From NCBI GenBank assembly GCA_003535335.1, contig DOHJ01000021.1, positions 17,178 through 33,019 on the forward strand: DNA of 15,842 nucleotides, written 5' to 3'. Positions 1 to 6,702 of this stretch are shown one piece after another; position 1 is the first letter of the stretch; the number at the start of each line of letters is the position of its first letter. The notes under the pieces were generated by a model. It did not search any database, had not been told where the DNA came from, and saw nothing but the letters and a program-made list of their open reading frames with translations. Source of the DNA: Paracoccaceae bacterium. GTDB taxonomy: Bacteria; Pseudomonadota; Alphaproteobacteria; Rhodobacterales; Rhodobacteraceae. A program made the position numbers and the translations under genes.

Positions 1-611
1 ACCGGATTAAACAGGCTGACGGTTTGCCAAAACGGTGGCAGCATGTCGATCGAATAAAAACTGCCGCCCAAAAATGCCAGCGGCGTGACGATCAGGGCGG
101 GGGTGATTTGCAAATGCTCAAAGCCCTGGGCCAAGATGCCGATCACAAAGCCGAGCAGCGAAAATGTGACCGCCGTCAGCACCAAAAAGCCCAGCATCCA
201 AACGGGGTGGGTAATTTGAAGCGGGATAATCAGCGAAGATGTGATCAGGATAATCAGACCCAGAATTATTGATTTTGTTGCCGCTGCCCCGACGTATCCC
301 AGCACAATTTCAAAGCCGGAAATCGGCGCACAAAGCACCTCGTATAAGGTGCCGCTGTAGCGCGGGAAAAAAATGCCGAATGAGGCGTTGGCGATGCTGC
401 TGCTGAGCAAAGTCATCATGATCAGGCCCGGCACGATAAAAGCACCATAAGAAACCCCGCCGATTTCGCTGATCCTTGATCCGATAGCGGCACCAAACAC
501 AACAAAATACAAAAAAGTGGTCAAAACCGGCGACAGGATGCTCTGGATCCAGGTGCGGCCCATGCGGTTCATTTCAAACCGGTAAATGGTTAATACTGCG
601 CGGCTGTTCAT
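1..611 (-). CDS. ABC-2 type transporter permease, YadH-like (3' end cut by window edge)
   Basis: This is the membrane subunit of an ABC exporter; the first 203 residues are visible and the C-terminus lies beyond base 1. The start ATG (611-609) overlaps the stop TGA of the ATPase gene (610-608) as ATGA, so the two are translationally coupled and form one transporter. Hydrophobic segments sit at about residues 24-44, 56-81, 106-130, 137-162 and 171-187, which fits the six-span ABC-2 membrane fold (COG0842), whose members are usually about 250-260 residues. The N-terminus starts with a short cytoplasmic stretch rich in Arg, as is usual. The conserved segment with GSFYS and the following LPPFW motif matches the last part of this family. 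The substrate cannot be read from sequence; E. coli YadGH is likewise unassigned. Family assignment is firm, substrate unknown. Confidence 0.9.
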   Translation of the reverse strand, partial: MNSRAVLTIYRFEMNRMGRTWIQSILSPVLTTFLYFVVFGAAIGSRISEIGGVSYGAFIVPGLIMMTLLSSSIANASFGIFFPRYSGTLYEVLCAPISGFEIVLGYVGAAATKSIILGLIILITSSLIIPLQITHPVWMLGFLVLTAVTFSLLGFVIGILAQGFEHLQITPALIVTPLAFLGGSFYSIDMLPPFWQTVSLFNP

Positions 612-1534
612 TGGGCGTCCTTTACCAGATCGACAAATATTTCCTCAAGGCTGGATTGCTGGGTGAATAAATCGCCCACCTTCAGCCCGGCCTGCCGAAT
701 GTCGTTCAGCAGGCTGGTGATACCGGTCGAGCGTGCTTGGGTTTCGTAAGTATAAAGCAACTCGTTGCCGCATTTAGACAGCTCAAGGCCATAATTTGCC
801 AGCTCTTGCGGTATGGTTTTAATTGGTGAAACCAGTTGCAGTGTCAGGCGTTTTTTGCCCATTTTCTGCATCAAAATGGCCTTGTCTTCGACCAGCAGCA
901 ATTCACCATTGGTAATAACCCCGACCCGATCGGCCATTTCTTCGGCCTCTTCGATATAATGCGTGGTCAAAATGATGGTTACGCCGCTGTCACGCAAATC
1001 ACGCACCATTTGCCACAAATCTTTGCGCAAAGCCACATCGACCCCGGCCGTAGGTTCATCCAGAAACAGTATTTTAGGCTGATGTGACAGGGCTTTGGCA
1101 ATCAACACCCGCCGCTTCATTCCGCCTGACAGGTTCTGGATTCTGGCATCTTTCTTATCCCAAAGTGACAACAGGCGCAGGATTTTTTCGATATAGGCAG
1201 GGTCCTTGGCCTTGCCAAACAGCCCGCGGGTAAAACTGACGGCCGCCAGCACCGTTTCAAAGGCTTCTCCAACCAGTTCTTGCGGAACCAAACCAATCAT
1301 CGCACGGGTTTTTCGAAAATCCTTGATGATGTCAAACCCGTTAACCGTAACCTGTCCGCCACTGGGGCTGACCAGACCGCAAATTATGCTGATCAGGGTG
1401 GTTTTGCCGGCGCCATTGGGGCCAAGCAGGGCAAAAATCTCGCCTTTTTTAATCTGTAGGTTTATCGGTTTTAGGGCTTGAAAACCGTCGGAATAGGTTT
1501 TGCTAAGGCTGTAGATGGTGACAATATTACTCAT
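608..1534 (-). CDS. ABC transporter ATP-binding protein, YadG/CcmA-like
   Basis: This 308-residue cytoplasmic ATPase powers the ABC-2 permease encoded directly after it. All nucleotide-binding motifs are present: Walker A GPNGAGKT (residues 38-45), Q-loop VPQE (83-86), signature LSGGM (135-139), Walker B ILFLDE (155-160) and H-loop His192. About 80 residues follow the ATPase core, as in the exporter-type COG1131 family. The reading frame stays open upstream for another 49 codons, but the start at 1534 is preferred because AGAGGA lies 5 bases before it and the protein then begins immediately at the ABC domain; the upstream extension is Cys-rich and unlike the family. The stop overlaps the permease start by ATGA. 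It diverges from modA across 237 bases. The substrate is unknown; YadG/YadH of E. coli is the nearest well-known layout. Confidence 0.95.
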   Translation of the reverse strand: MSNIVTIYSLSKTYSDGFQALKPINLQIKKGEIFALLGPNGAGKTTLISIICGLVSPSGGQVTVNGFDIIKDFRKTRAMIGLVPQELVGEAFETVLAAVSFTRGLFGKAKDPAYIEKILRLLSLWDKKDARIQNLSGGMKRRVLIAKALSHQPKILFLDEPTAGVDVALRKDLWQMVRDLRDSGVTIILTTHYIEEAEEMADRVGVITNGELLLVEDKAILMQKMGKKRLTLQLVSPIKTIPQELANYGLELSKCGNELLYTYETQARSTGITSLLNDIRQAGLKVGDLFTQQSSLEEIFVDLVKDAQ

Positions 1535-1771
1535 AATTATCCTCTGGCGTAATCGCTGGCGGTTTATGGCATCCAAGCGGCAGGGGGCGCAACCGCCGCT
1601 GTTGCACATGGGGCTATGTTTTTTTGCACAGAACGGAATTTTGGGGCCATTTGCGCATAAAGGCTTGATCCAACGCAACAAACATGACGAAACACCGGTT
1701 TTTTAGCGGATCTGTGAACCGCATTCATTCATTTGCTTGCAAAAACCGACAATAACAGGTTCTAAGACAGC
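1535..1771. promoter_or_regulatory. Divergent intergenic region between the ABC exporter and modABC
   Basis: These 237 bases must hold promoters for both directions. I could not find a convincing -35/-10 pair. For modA, TTGCAA (1737-1742) and TCTAAG (1761-1766) are 18 bases apart, but that would leave almost no leader, so the pairing is weak. No palindrome resembling the E. coli ModE operator is evident by eye. No terminator or RNA gene is apparent. Confidence 0.35.
1540..1545 (-). promoter_or_regulatory. Ribosome binding site deciding the start of the ABC ATPase
   Basis: On the minus strand AGAGGA is followed by 5 bases and then ATG at 1534. It selects this start over the in-frame upstream codons that would add 49 residues. 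Confidence 0.7.
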
Positions 1772-2533
1772 ATGATGAAATCTGCTCTCCTTACCAAAAC
1801 CATGGCCGCGGTTTTACTGTTCTTTTCGATGTCCTGCGGGGTTTTGGCGGGCGAGGTTACGGTGGCTGTGGCGTCTAATTTTCTGGAAGCCGCGCAAAAA
1901 ATTGTCAAACAGTTCAAAGAAAAGACCGGCCATCAGGTTTATCTGGTTAATGGCTCAACCGGCGCATTATTTGCCCAGATCAGCAATGGCGCGCCTTATG
2001 ATGTGTTTTTATCGGCGGATCAGGCACGGATTTTGCGCCTGAAACATGCTGAAAAATTGTTGGATGAAACCCATAAAACCTATGCCTTGGGCAAGCTGGT
2101 ATTATTTGCGAAAGATGGCGCATATTTATGCGGTGACATCAAAACCAGCATCGAGTCAAAGCGAACACGCCATTTCGCCATGGCAGATCCGGCAACCGCG
2201 CCTTACGGGCTTGCGGCCCAGCAGGTACTAGAACGCTTGGGCTTGCTCGACCGTATCAAAGACAAGGCGGTGGTCGGCGTTAATATTGGTCAAGCATTCG
2301 GATTTGTGGCGACAGGCAACGCACAAGTCGGTTTTGTTGCATTATCACAAGCAATGCAATCCAAGGGCGACTGGATTGCCGTATCTGATGATCTCTATGT
2401 TCCAATTGTGCAAGAGGCCGGGTTGCTATTACACAGTAAAGGCAATGAAGCTGCCCGTGAATTTTATGATTTCCTGTCATCCAAGCCCATTCAGTCGATG
2501 CTGCAATCATCAGGTTTCGAGGTGCCGAAATGA
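1772..2533 (+). CDS. modA: Molybdate ABC transporter periplasmic binding protein ModA
   Basis: This 253-residue protein captures molybdate (or tungstate) in the periplasm and delivers it to ModBC. An N-terminal signal peptide is visible: Lys3 and Lys9, a hydrophobic core to about residue 22, and a probable signal peptidase I site near VLAG/EVTVAV (residues 24-32). The Cys at 22 does not sit in a good lipobox. The ligand-binding fold is recognisable from ASNF (34-37) and NGSTGAL (60-66), whose serines Ser35 and Ser62 correspond to the oxyanion-contacting serines of the family, and from the downstream DPATAPYG segment. Length matches the family. Two adjacent ATGs (1772 and 1775) are possible starts and the ribosome site is poor (AGGT about 12 bases upstream), so the exact start is uncertain by one codon. 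The stop overlaps modB by ATGA. Confidence 0.95.
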   Translation: MMKSALLTKTMAAVLLFFSMSCGVLAGEVTVAVASNFLEAAQKIVKQFKEKTGHQVYLVNGSTGALFAQISNGAPYDVFLSADQARILRLKHAEKLLDETHKTYALGKLVLFAKDGAYLCGDIKTSIESKRTRHFAMADPATAPYGLAAQQVLERLGLLDRIKDKAVVGVNIGQAFGFVATGNAQVGFVALSQAMQSKGDWIAVSDDLYVPIVQEAGLLLHSKGNEAAREFYDFLSSKPIQSMLQSSGFEVPK

Positions 2534-3195
2534 GCGTCTGGCCGGCAATCTGGCTATCGGTTCAACTGGCGGTTTTTAGCGTCATAATCCTGCTGGTAAT
2601 TGCAACGCCACTTGCCTGGTGGCTGACCCGCACAAACAGCCGTTTGCGCCCTTTCATCGAGGCTCTGGTTGCCTTGCCGCTGGTGTTGCCCGCCACGGTG
2701 CTGGGCTTTTATTTGCTGGTTTTGATGAGCCCGAACAATCCGCTGGGCGGCGCATGGTTGCGCATCACCGGTGACACTTTGGCCTTTTCATTTTCCGGCC
2801 TGTTGCTGGCCTCGGTAATTTATTCCTTGCCCTTTGCGGTGCAGCCGTTGCAAACCGCCTTTCAATCCGTCGGCAATGGCGTGATCGAGGTCGCAACCAC
2901 GCTGGGCGCAGGACGCTGGGACGCGTTTCGCAGCGTGGTCATGCCGCTTTCAAAACGCGGCTTTTTAACGGCAATGGTGCTTAGTTTTGCCCACACCTTG
3001 GGTGAATTCGGCGTGGTTTTGATGGTTGGCGGCAATATCCCCGGTAAAACCCGCACCATTTCAATCGAGGTCTTTAACGCGGTCGAAACGCTGGATTACA
3101 CCACCGCGCACCGGTTATCCGCCGGGTTACTGGTGTTTTCATTTGCCGTTTTGGTGTTTGTCTACCTGATCAATGGCCAAAGGCGCAAACCATGA
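2530..3195 (+). CDS. modB: Molybdate ABC transporter permease ModB
   Basis: This 221-residue inner-membrane subunit forms the molybdate channel with ModA outside and ModC inside. It has about five hydrophobic spans, around residues 5-30, 45-66, 84-108, 147-168 and 196-214. The EAA loop that docks onto the ATPase is visible at 120-140, with the conserved Glu120, the Gly of TLGAG and the closing MPL. The family motif HTLGEFG (155-161) is also present. Its ATG overlaps the modA stop and its own stop overlaps the modC start, both as ATGA, so modABC is one translationally coupled operon. Length is normal for ModB (about 220-230 residues). Confidence 0.96.
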   Translation: MSVWPAIWLSVQLAVFSVIILLVIATPLAWWLTRTNSRLRPFIEALVALPLVLPATVLGFYLLVLMSPNNPLGGAWLRITGDTLAFSFSGLLLASVIYSLPFAVQPLQTAFQSVGNGVIEVATTLGAGRWDAFRSVVMPLSKRGFLTAMVLSFAHTLGEFGVVLMVGGNIPGKTRTISIEVFNAVETLDYTTAHRLSAGLLVFSFAVLVFVYLINGQRRKP

Positions 3196-4202
3196 GCACA
3201 CCAATCCTGCATCTGGATATTTCGCGCCGTTTTGGCAACCATTTCCTAAAGGCCAGGGCCGATGTGCCATTAACCGGCATAACCGCGCTTGAAGGGCCCA
3301 GCGGCAGCGGTAAAACCTTGTTGTTGCGCAGCATCGCCGGGCTTGAAAAAGGCGCAAACGGCAGCATTCTGTTTGGCGATATTGTCTGGCAGTCGCAAAA
3401 CCGCTTTGTTGCCCCGCAAGCGCGGCGCATTGGTTACGTGTTTCAGGACACGCGCCTGTTTGAGCATCTGGACGTGGCCGGCAACCTTGCCTATGGGCAT
3501 AAACGTGCAGGTGCTGCGCCCGGGGTGTTGCAAATTGTCAGTGCTGCACTTGATCTTGGCGGGCTGTTGCACCGGCAGGTTAACGCATTATCCGGTGGTG
3601 AAAAACAGCGGGTTGCCTTGGGTCGTGCCTTGGCGATGCAGCCGCAATTATTGCTGTTGGATGAACCTTTGAGCGGGCTGGATCAGGCCCGAAAGGCCGA
3701 AATTTTACCCTACATTGCCCGCGCGGTTCAGGCGACGCGATGTCCGGCAATTTATGTCAGCCACGAGCGACGTGAAACTGCATTTTTGGCCGATCGCATA
3801 ATGAAAATACAAGCTGGTCAGCTAAGTGCGCCGGTGGAATGTGAAACCAGTTTGCCGGCGGTGCTTACCAAGGTTGGTTTAGATTTGGCATTATTTGTGG
3901 ACGGGCATCAAACAGGATTGTCAGTGGCCGCCAAGGCCGGAACGAAACACAAAATCCGCATCAATACCGATAGCGCAATCCTGTCGCGGGACAATCCGGG
4001 GCAAAGCAGTGCGCTGGTTTGTTTGCCGGTTGAAATTATCAACGTCACCGCGCTGGATGCGCAAAACTGTGCGCTGGTTTTGGGCGGGCAGGGCTGGCAA
4101 ATCAGGCTGGTTAAATCGGCCACTATTTGCGCGCAAATGCAGCTGGAAACCGGCCAGAAGGTTTGGCTGAATGTGACCGATGCTAATCTGATGCCTGATT
4201 AA
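3192..4202 (+). CDS. modC: Molybdate ABC transporter ATP-binding protein ModC
   Basis: This 336-residue ATPase drives molybdate import. It shows Walker A GPSGSGKT (residues 35-42), Q-loop Gln85 in YVFQD, signature LSGGE (133-137), Walker B LLLLDE (153-158) and H-loop His191 in SHE. After the roughly 210-residue ATPase domain a C-terminal region follows. From about residue 265 it resembles the TOBE/Mop domain that binds oxyanions and regulates ModC; one Mop-like unit seems to be present. The length is slightly shorter than E. coli ModC (about 350). The start overlaps the modB stop. No modE or molybdenum-cofactor gene is next to it; the next gene on the strand, 90 bases away, is a TrpB homologue. 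Confidence 0.96.
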   Translation: MSTPILHLDISRRFGNHFLKARADVPLTGITALEGPSGSGKTLLLRSIAGLEKGANGSILFGDIVWQSQNRFVAPQARRIGYVFQDTRLFEHLDVAGNLAYGHKRAGAAPGVLQIVSAALDLGGLLHRQVNALSGGEKQRVALGRALAMQPQLLLLDEPLSGLDQARKAEILPYIARAVQATRCPAIYVSHERRETAFLADRIMKIQAGQLSAPVECETSLPAVLTKVGLDLALFVDGHQTGLSVAAKAGTKHKIRINTDSAILSRDNPGQSSALVCLPVEIINVTALDAQNCALVLGGQGWQIRLVKSATICAQMQLETGQKVWLNVTDANLMPD

Positions 4203-4230
4203 ACCGCGAAAATTGTTTGAAATAACAGTT

Positions 4231-4264
4231 GCAAACCGGCAGATAAAATTGTCCCTTGGTTTGC
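4231..4264. promoter_or_regulatory. Inverted repeat between modC and the trpB-like gene
   Basis: GCAAACC (4231-4237) is matched exactly by GGTTTGC (4258-4264) across a 20-base loop. No T-run follows, so it is unlikely to be an intrinsic terminator. It ends 28 bases before the trpB-like start and could be an operator or a leader structure. There is no Trp-rich leader peptide in the gap. Chance occurrence cannot be excluded. Confidence 0.3.
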
Positions 4265-4282
4265 GAAAATGCAAGCAACCAC

Positions 4283-4287
4283 AGGGA
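4283..4287 (+). promoter_or_regulatory. Ribosome binding site deciding the trpB-like start
   Basis: AGGGA lies 5 bases before the ATG at 4293. It favours this start over the in-frame ATG at 4269, which has no such site and would add eight residues not expected in the family. Confidence 0.65.
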
Positions 4288-4292
4288 AGATA

Positions 4293-5495
4293 ATGAAACC
4301 ATATCTAAAAACCACCCCGACCCGTGACGGATTTTTTGGCGATTACGGCGGTGCGATGTTGCCCCCGCCGCTGGTGCCCCATTTCGAGGAAATTGCCGCG
4401 GCTTATGACGAGATTTCAAACTCGGCCGATTACATCCGTGATCTGCGCTATATCCGCAAACATTTTCAGGGCCGGCCAACCCCGATTTCCTATTTTAAAA
4501 ACCTGTCTAAACTATGTGGCGGCGCACAGATTTATGCCAAGCGCGAAGATCTGAACCACACCGGCGCGCATAAACTGAACCACTGTATGGCCGAAGGTTT
4601 GCTGGCCAAACACATGGGCAAAACCAAGCTGATCGCCGAAACCGGTGCGGGCCAGCACGGGGTGGCCTTGGCCACGGCGGCGGCCTATTTTGGCATGGAA
4701 TGCGAAATTCATATGGGCGAGGTCGACATGGCCAAAGAAGCACCCAATGTGGTGCGGATGAAGCTGCTGGGGGCAACTGTGGTGCCGGTGGGCGAGGGCG
4801 CAAAGACGCTGAAAGAAGCCGTGGATAGCGCTTTTGGCAGCTACATGGGGCAAGCTGACAAAGCCCTGTTCGGCATCGGCTCTGTGGTTGGGCCGCATCC
4901 ATTTCCCAAAATGGTGCGCGATTTCCAGACCATTGTCGGCCTTGAGGCCCGCGAGCAGTTTTTTGAAATGACCGGTAATTTGCCTGATATTGTCACGGCT
5001 TGTGTTGGCGGCGGCTCAAACGCAATGGGGCTGTTTTCGGGATTTATTGACGATGAAGCTGTGGCGCTGGTCGGGGTTGAGCCGGGCGGAACTTCATCCA
5101 AACTGGGCGAACATGCGGCCACTATGACCTATGGTCAGGATGGCGACATTCACGGGTTCCACACCAAATTGCTGCTGGATGAGGCTGGCGAGCCTGCACC
5201 GGTGAACACAATCGCCTCGGGGCTGGATTACCCCGGTGTCGGGCCGGAACACGCGCATTTGCAAAAAATCGGTCGGGTGGACTATACCGTGGCAGATGAT
5301 AAGGAAACCTTAAAAGCGTTTTACGAATTGTCGCGACGCGAAGGCATCATTCCGGCCTTGGAAAGCGCCCATGCGGTGGCTTACGCCATGCGTGAAGCCC
5401 CAAATCACCCCGGCAAAACAATTTTGCTAAACCTTTCGGGGCGTGGCGATAAAGATATTGATTTTGTTGCAGAAACTTACGGGTTTGGCGAATAA
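4293..5495 (+). CDS. trpB: Stand-alone tryptophan synthase beta-chain homologue (PLP enzyme)
   Basis: This 400-residue fold-type II PLP enzyme closely resembles TrpB, which condenses indole with serine to give tryptophan. The PLP lysine is Lys94 in TGAHKLN. The catalytic Glu116 lies in [10 protein letters not shown] (116-125), which is TrpB1-like rather than the AGQWG form of the TrpB2 group. The phosphate-binding GGGSN is at 239-243. [14 protein letters not shown] and the C-terminal NLSGRGDKD are also present, so the active site looks intact. It differs from ordinary TrpB in places that are normally well conserved: NHCMAEG after the lysine instead of the usual NQVLGQA-like stretch, [12 protein letters not shown] instead of the GAKDVERQ type, and the segment after EPGG. 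No trpA or trpF is adjacent, unlike the usual trpF-trpB-trpA order. It may salvage indole, pair with a distant TrpA, or act on another nucleophile; the symbol denotes family membership. Confidence 0.85.
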   Translation: MKPYLKTTPTRDGFFGDYGGAMLPPPLVPHFEEIAAAYDEISNSADYIRDLRYIRKHFQGRPTPISYFKNLSKLCGGAQIYAKREDLNHTGAHKLNHCMAEGLLAKHMGKTKLIAETGAGQHGVALATAAAYFGMECEIHMGEVDMAKEAPNVVRMKLLGATVVPVGEGAKTLKEAVDSAFGSYMGQADKALFGIGSVVGPHPFPKMVRDFQTIVGLEAREQFFEMTGNLPDIVTACVGGGSNAMGLFSGFIDDEAVALVGVEPGGTSSKLGEHAATMTYGQDGDIHGFHTKLLLDEAGEPAPVNTIASGLDYPGVGPEHAHLQKIGRVDYTVADDKETLKAFYELSRREGIIPALESAHAVAYAMREAPNHPGKTILLNLSGRGDKDIDFVAETYGFGE

Positions 5496-5504
5496 TAGCA
5501 AGCT

Positions 5505-5530
5505 TTGGCCGGTGTTTATGCGCCGGCCAA
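5505..5530 (+). terminator. Strong hairpin after the trpB-like gene
   Basis: TTGGCCGGTG (5505-5514) pairs with CGCCGGCCAA (5521-5530) around a six-base loop, giving ten pairs with one G-U. It begins 10 bases after the stop codon. It lacks a following T-run, so it may act as a processing or stability end or as a weak terminator rather than a classic intrinsic one. Confidence 0.5.
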
Positions 5531-5546
5531 CACACTAAAACAGCTG

Positions 5547-5582
5547 GAAAAACCAAAAAGGACTTAGCGAATATTCACTAAG
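5547..5582 (-). terminator. Intrinsic terminator of tRNA-Asn
   Basis: Read on the minus strand, the near-palindrome CTTAG...CTAAG (5582-5563) is followed by TCC and then TTTTTGGTTTTT (to 5547). It starts 14 bases past the tRNA CCA end, in the right place and orientation to stop tRNA transcription. Confidence 0.65.
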
Positions 5583-5595
5583 CTCTTTGAATTTT

Positions 5596-5670
5596 TGGCT
5601 CCGACGGTAGGGATCGAACCTACGACCAATTGATTAACAGTCAACTGCTCTACCGCTGAGCTACGTCGGA
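5596..5670 (-). tRNA. tRNA-Asn (anticodon GTT)
   Basis: The 75-base minus-strand sequence folds as a full cloverleaf. The acceptor stem is TCCGACG with CGTCGGA, and the D stem is GCTC with GAGC. The anticodon stem is GTTGA with TCAAT around the loop CTGTTAA, giving anticodon GTT. The T stem is GTAGG with CCTAC around TTCGATC. The discriminator is G and the 3' CCA is encoded. It reads AAC/AAU codons. It lies 78 bases downstream of the MBL-fold gene on the same strand and probably has its own promoter. Confidence 0.97.
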
Positions 5671-5748
5671 ATGTTTGGCGGATATAGCAACCGGCAATCG
5701 CGGCGTCCAGAGCTTTTTCAACAATCGGGAAACTTTCTGCAACCGGTG

Positions 5749-6657
5749 TCACAGCTGGCTAAATTTACTGCCCAAGTACAGGGGCTGATCCGCCGCGATC
5801 AATCCGCGACTGGCCAGATCGATCAGGTGGGCAAATACATTGCGTTCGGCTGCCGGCATCAGGGCCGCGGGGATATCGGTATATATTTGCGCGGTCAGGG
5901 ATCGGGCCGTGCTTTCTTTACCGTCCATTTGCGCTAAAATCTGGGATTCGCGCTTTAAGCGGTGTGAGATCAGCCACTTGATCCGCTTGGCCGGATCCAT
6001 AACCGGTGCGCCGTGGCCTGCGTGGTAAACGCGATCCTTTCGCAACTTTATCCGCGCGCATGAGGCCATAAACTGGGTCAGATCCCCGTCAGGGGGCGAC
6101 ACGAGCGAACTGGCCCAGCCCATCACATGGTCACCGGTAAACAAAACGTCATTCCAGGCAAAACACAGATGATTCGCCATATGCCCCGGGGTCCAGAGTG
6201 CCTTCAGGCACCAATCCGGCCCATGAATGGTTTCGCTGTCTCGCAAAATCTGGTCCGGTTTGAAATCGGCATCGATGCCTTCGCCGCCGCCGGTCATGCC
6301 CGCAGCCACCAATTTGCGCATTATCTGGCTGCGACCGGCCTGACTGTCACCATAGGCCAGCACGGGCGCACCGCTGATTTTGGCCAGAGGGCGGGCCAGC
6401 GGCGAATGGTCGGTGTGGCTGTGAGTGACAAGAATGGCGTTAATGGTTTCGCCACGGGTTGCTGTTAAAATCGCTTGCAGATGGGCCGGGCTGTCGGGAC
6501 CGGGATCAATCAGCGCAACATGGCCTTGGCCAATAATATAGGTGTTGGTGCCGCGCCACGTCATTGGCGAGGGATTGGGCGCAAGAATGCGGCGCAAACC
6601 CGGCGCGAGCGTTTCGGCCACACCAACGGGCGGATTGAATTCGGCATCCATCGTCAT
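5749..6657 (-). CDS. MBL-fold metallohydrolase, LACTB2-like
   Basis: This 302-residue cytoplasmic enzyme has the metallo-beta-lactamase fold. The metal-binding motif THSHTDH is visible with His79, His81, Asp83 and His84. Further ligands are His159 in TPGHM, Asp176 in FTGDH and His215 in GHGAP. An N-terminal segment with NPSPMTWRGTNTY and a C-terminal helical part from about residue 225 match the LACTB2/BLACT winged-helix group. In animals LACTB2 is a single-strand endoribonuclease; bacterial members are mostly annotated as hydrolases of unknown substrate, so RNA or a thioester could be the target. There is no signal peptide. The start at 6657 has AGGG about 12 bases upstream; a second in-frame ATG at 6651 is possible. 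It diverges from the histidine kinase gene with only 45 bases between them. Confidence 0.88.
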   Translation of the reverse strand: MTMDAEFNPPVGVAETLAPGLRRILAPNPSPMTWRGTNTYIIGQGHVALIDPGPDSPAHLQAILTATRGETINAILVTHSHTDHSPLARPLAKISGAPVLAYGDSQAGRSQIMRKLVAAGMTGGGEGIDADFKPDQILRDSETIHGPDWCLKALWTPGHMANHLCFAWNDVLFTGDHVMGWASSLVSPPDGDLTQFMASCARIKLRKDRVYHAGHGAPVMDPAKRIKWLISHRLKRESQILAQMDGKESTARSLTAQIYTDIPAALMPAAERNVFAHLIDLASRGLIAADQPLYLGSKFSQL

Positions 6658-6702
6658 AATTGTGGCTTTCCCTTGACCCGTTACAGCGTTACGTTGCTGA
6701 TT

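Noticed and set aside
24..272. Plus-strand frame of 82 residues at the left edge
   Set aside because: It lies entirely within the ABC-2 permease gene on the other strand; the composition (many Gln, Asp, Lys) is typical of an antisense shadow.
1535..1681. N-terminal extension of the ABC ATPase with a Cys-rich stretch that could look like a metal-binding domain
   Set aside because: A good ribosome site lies 5 bases before the ATG at 1534, the ABC domain starts there, and the extension resembles translated intergenic DNA.
6475..6702. 76-residue N-terminal extension of the histidine kinase
   Set aside because: It lies over the start of the divergent MBL-fold gene and does not resemble the family; the kinase proper begins at 6703 with the expected short basic stretch before the first membrane span.
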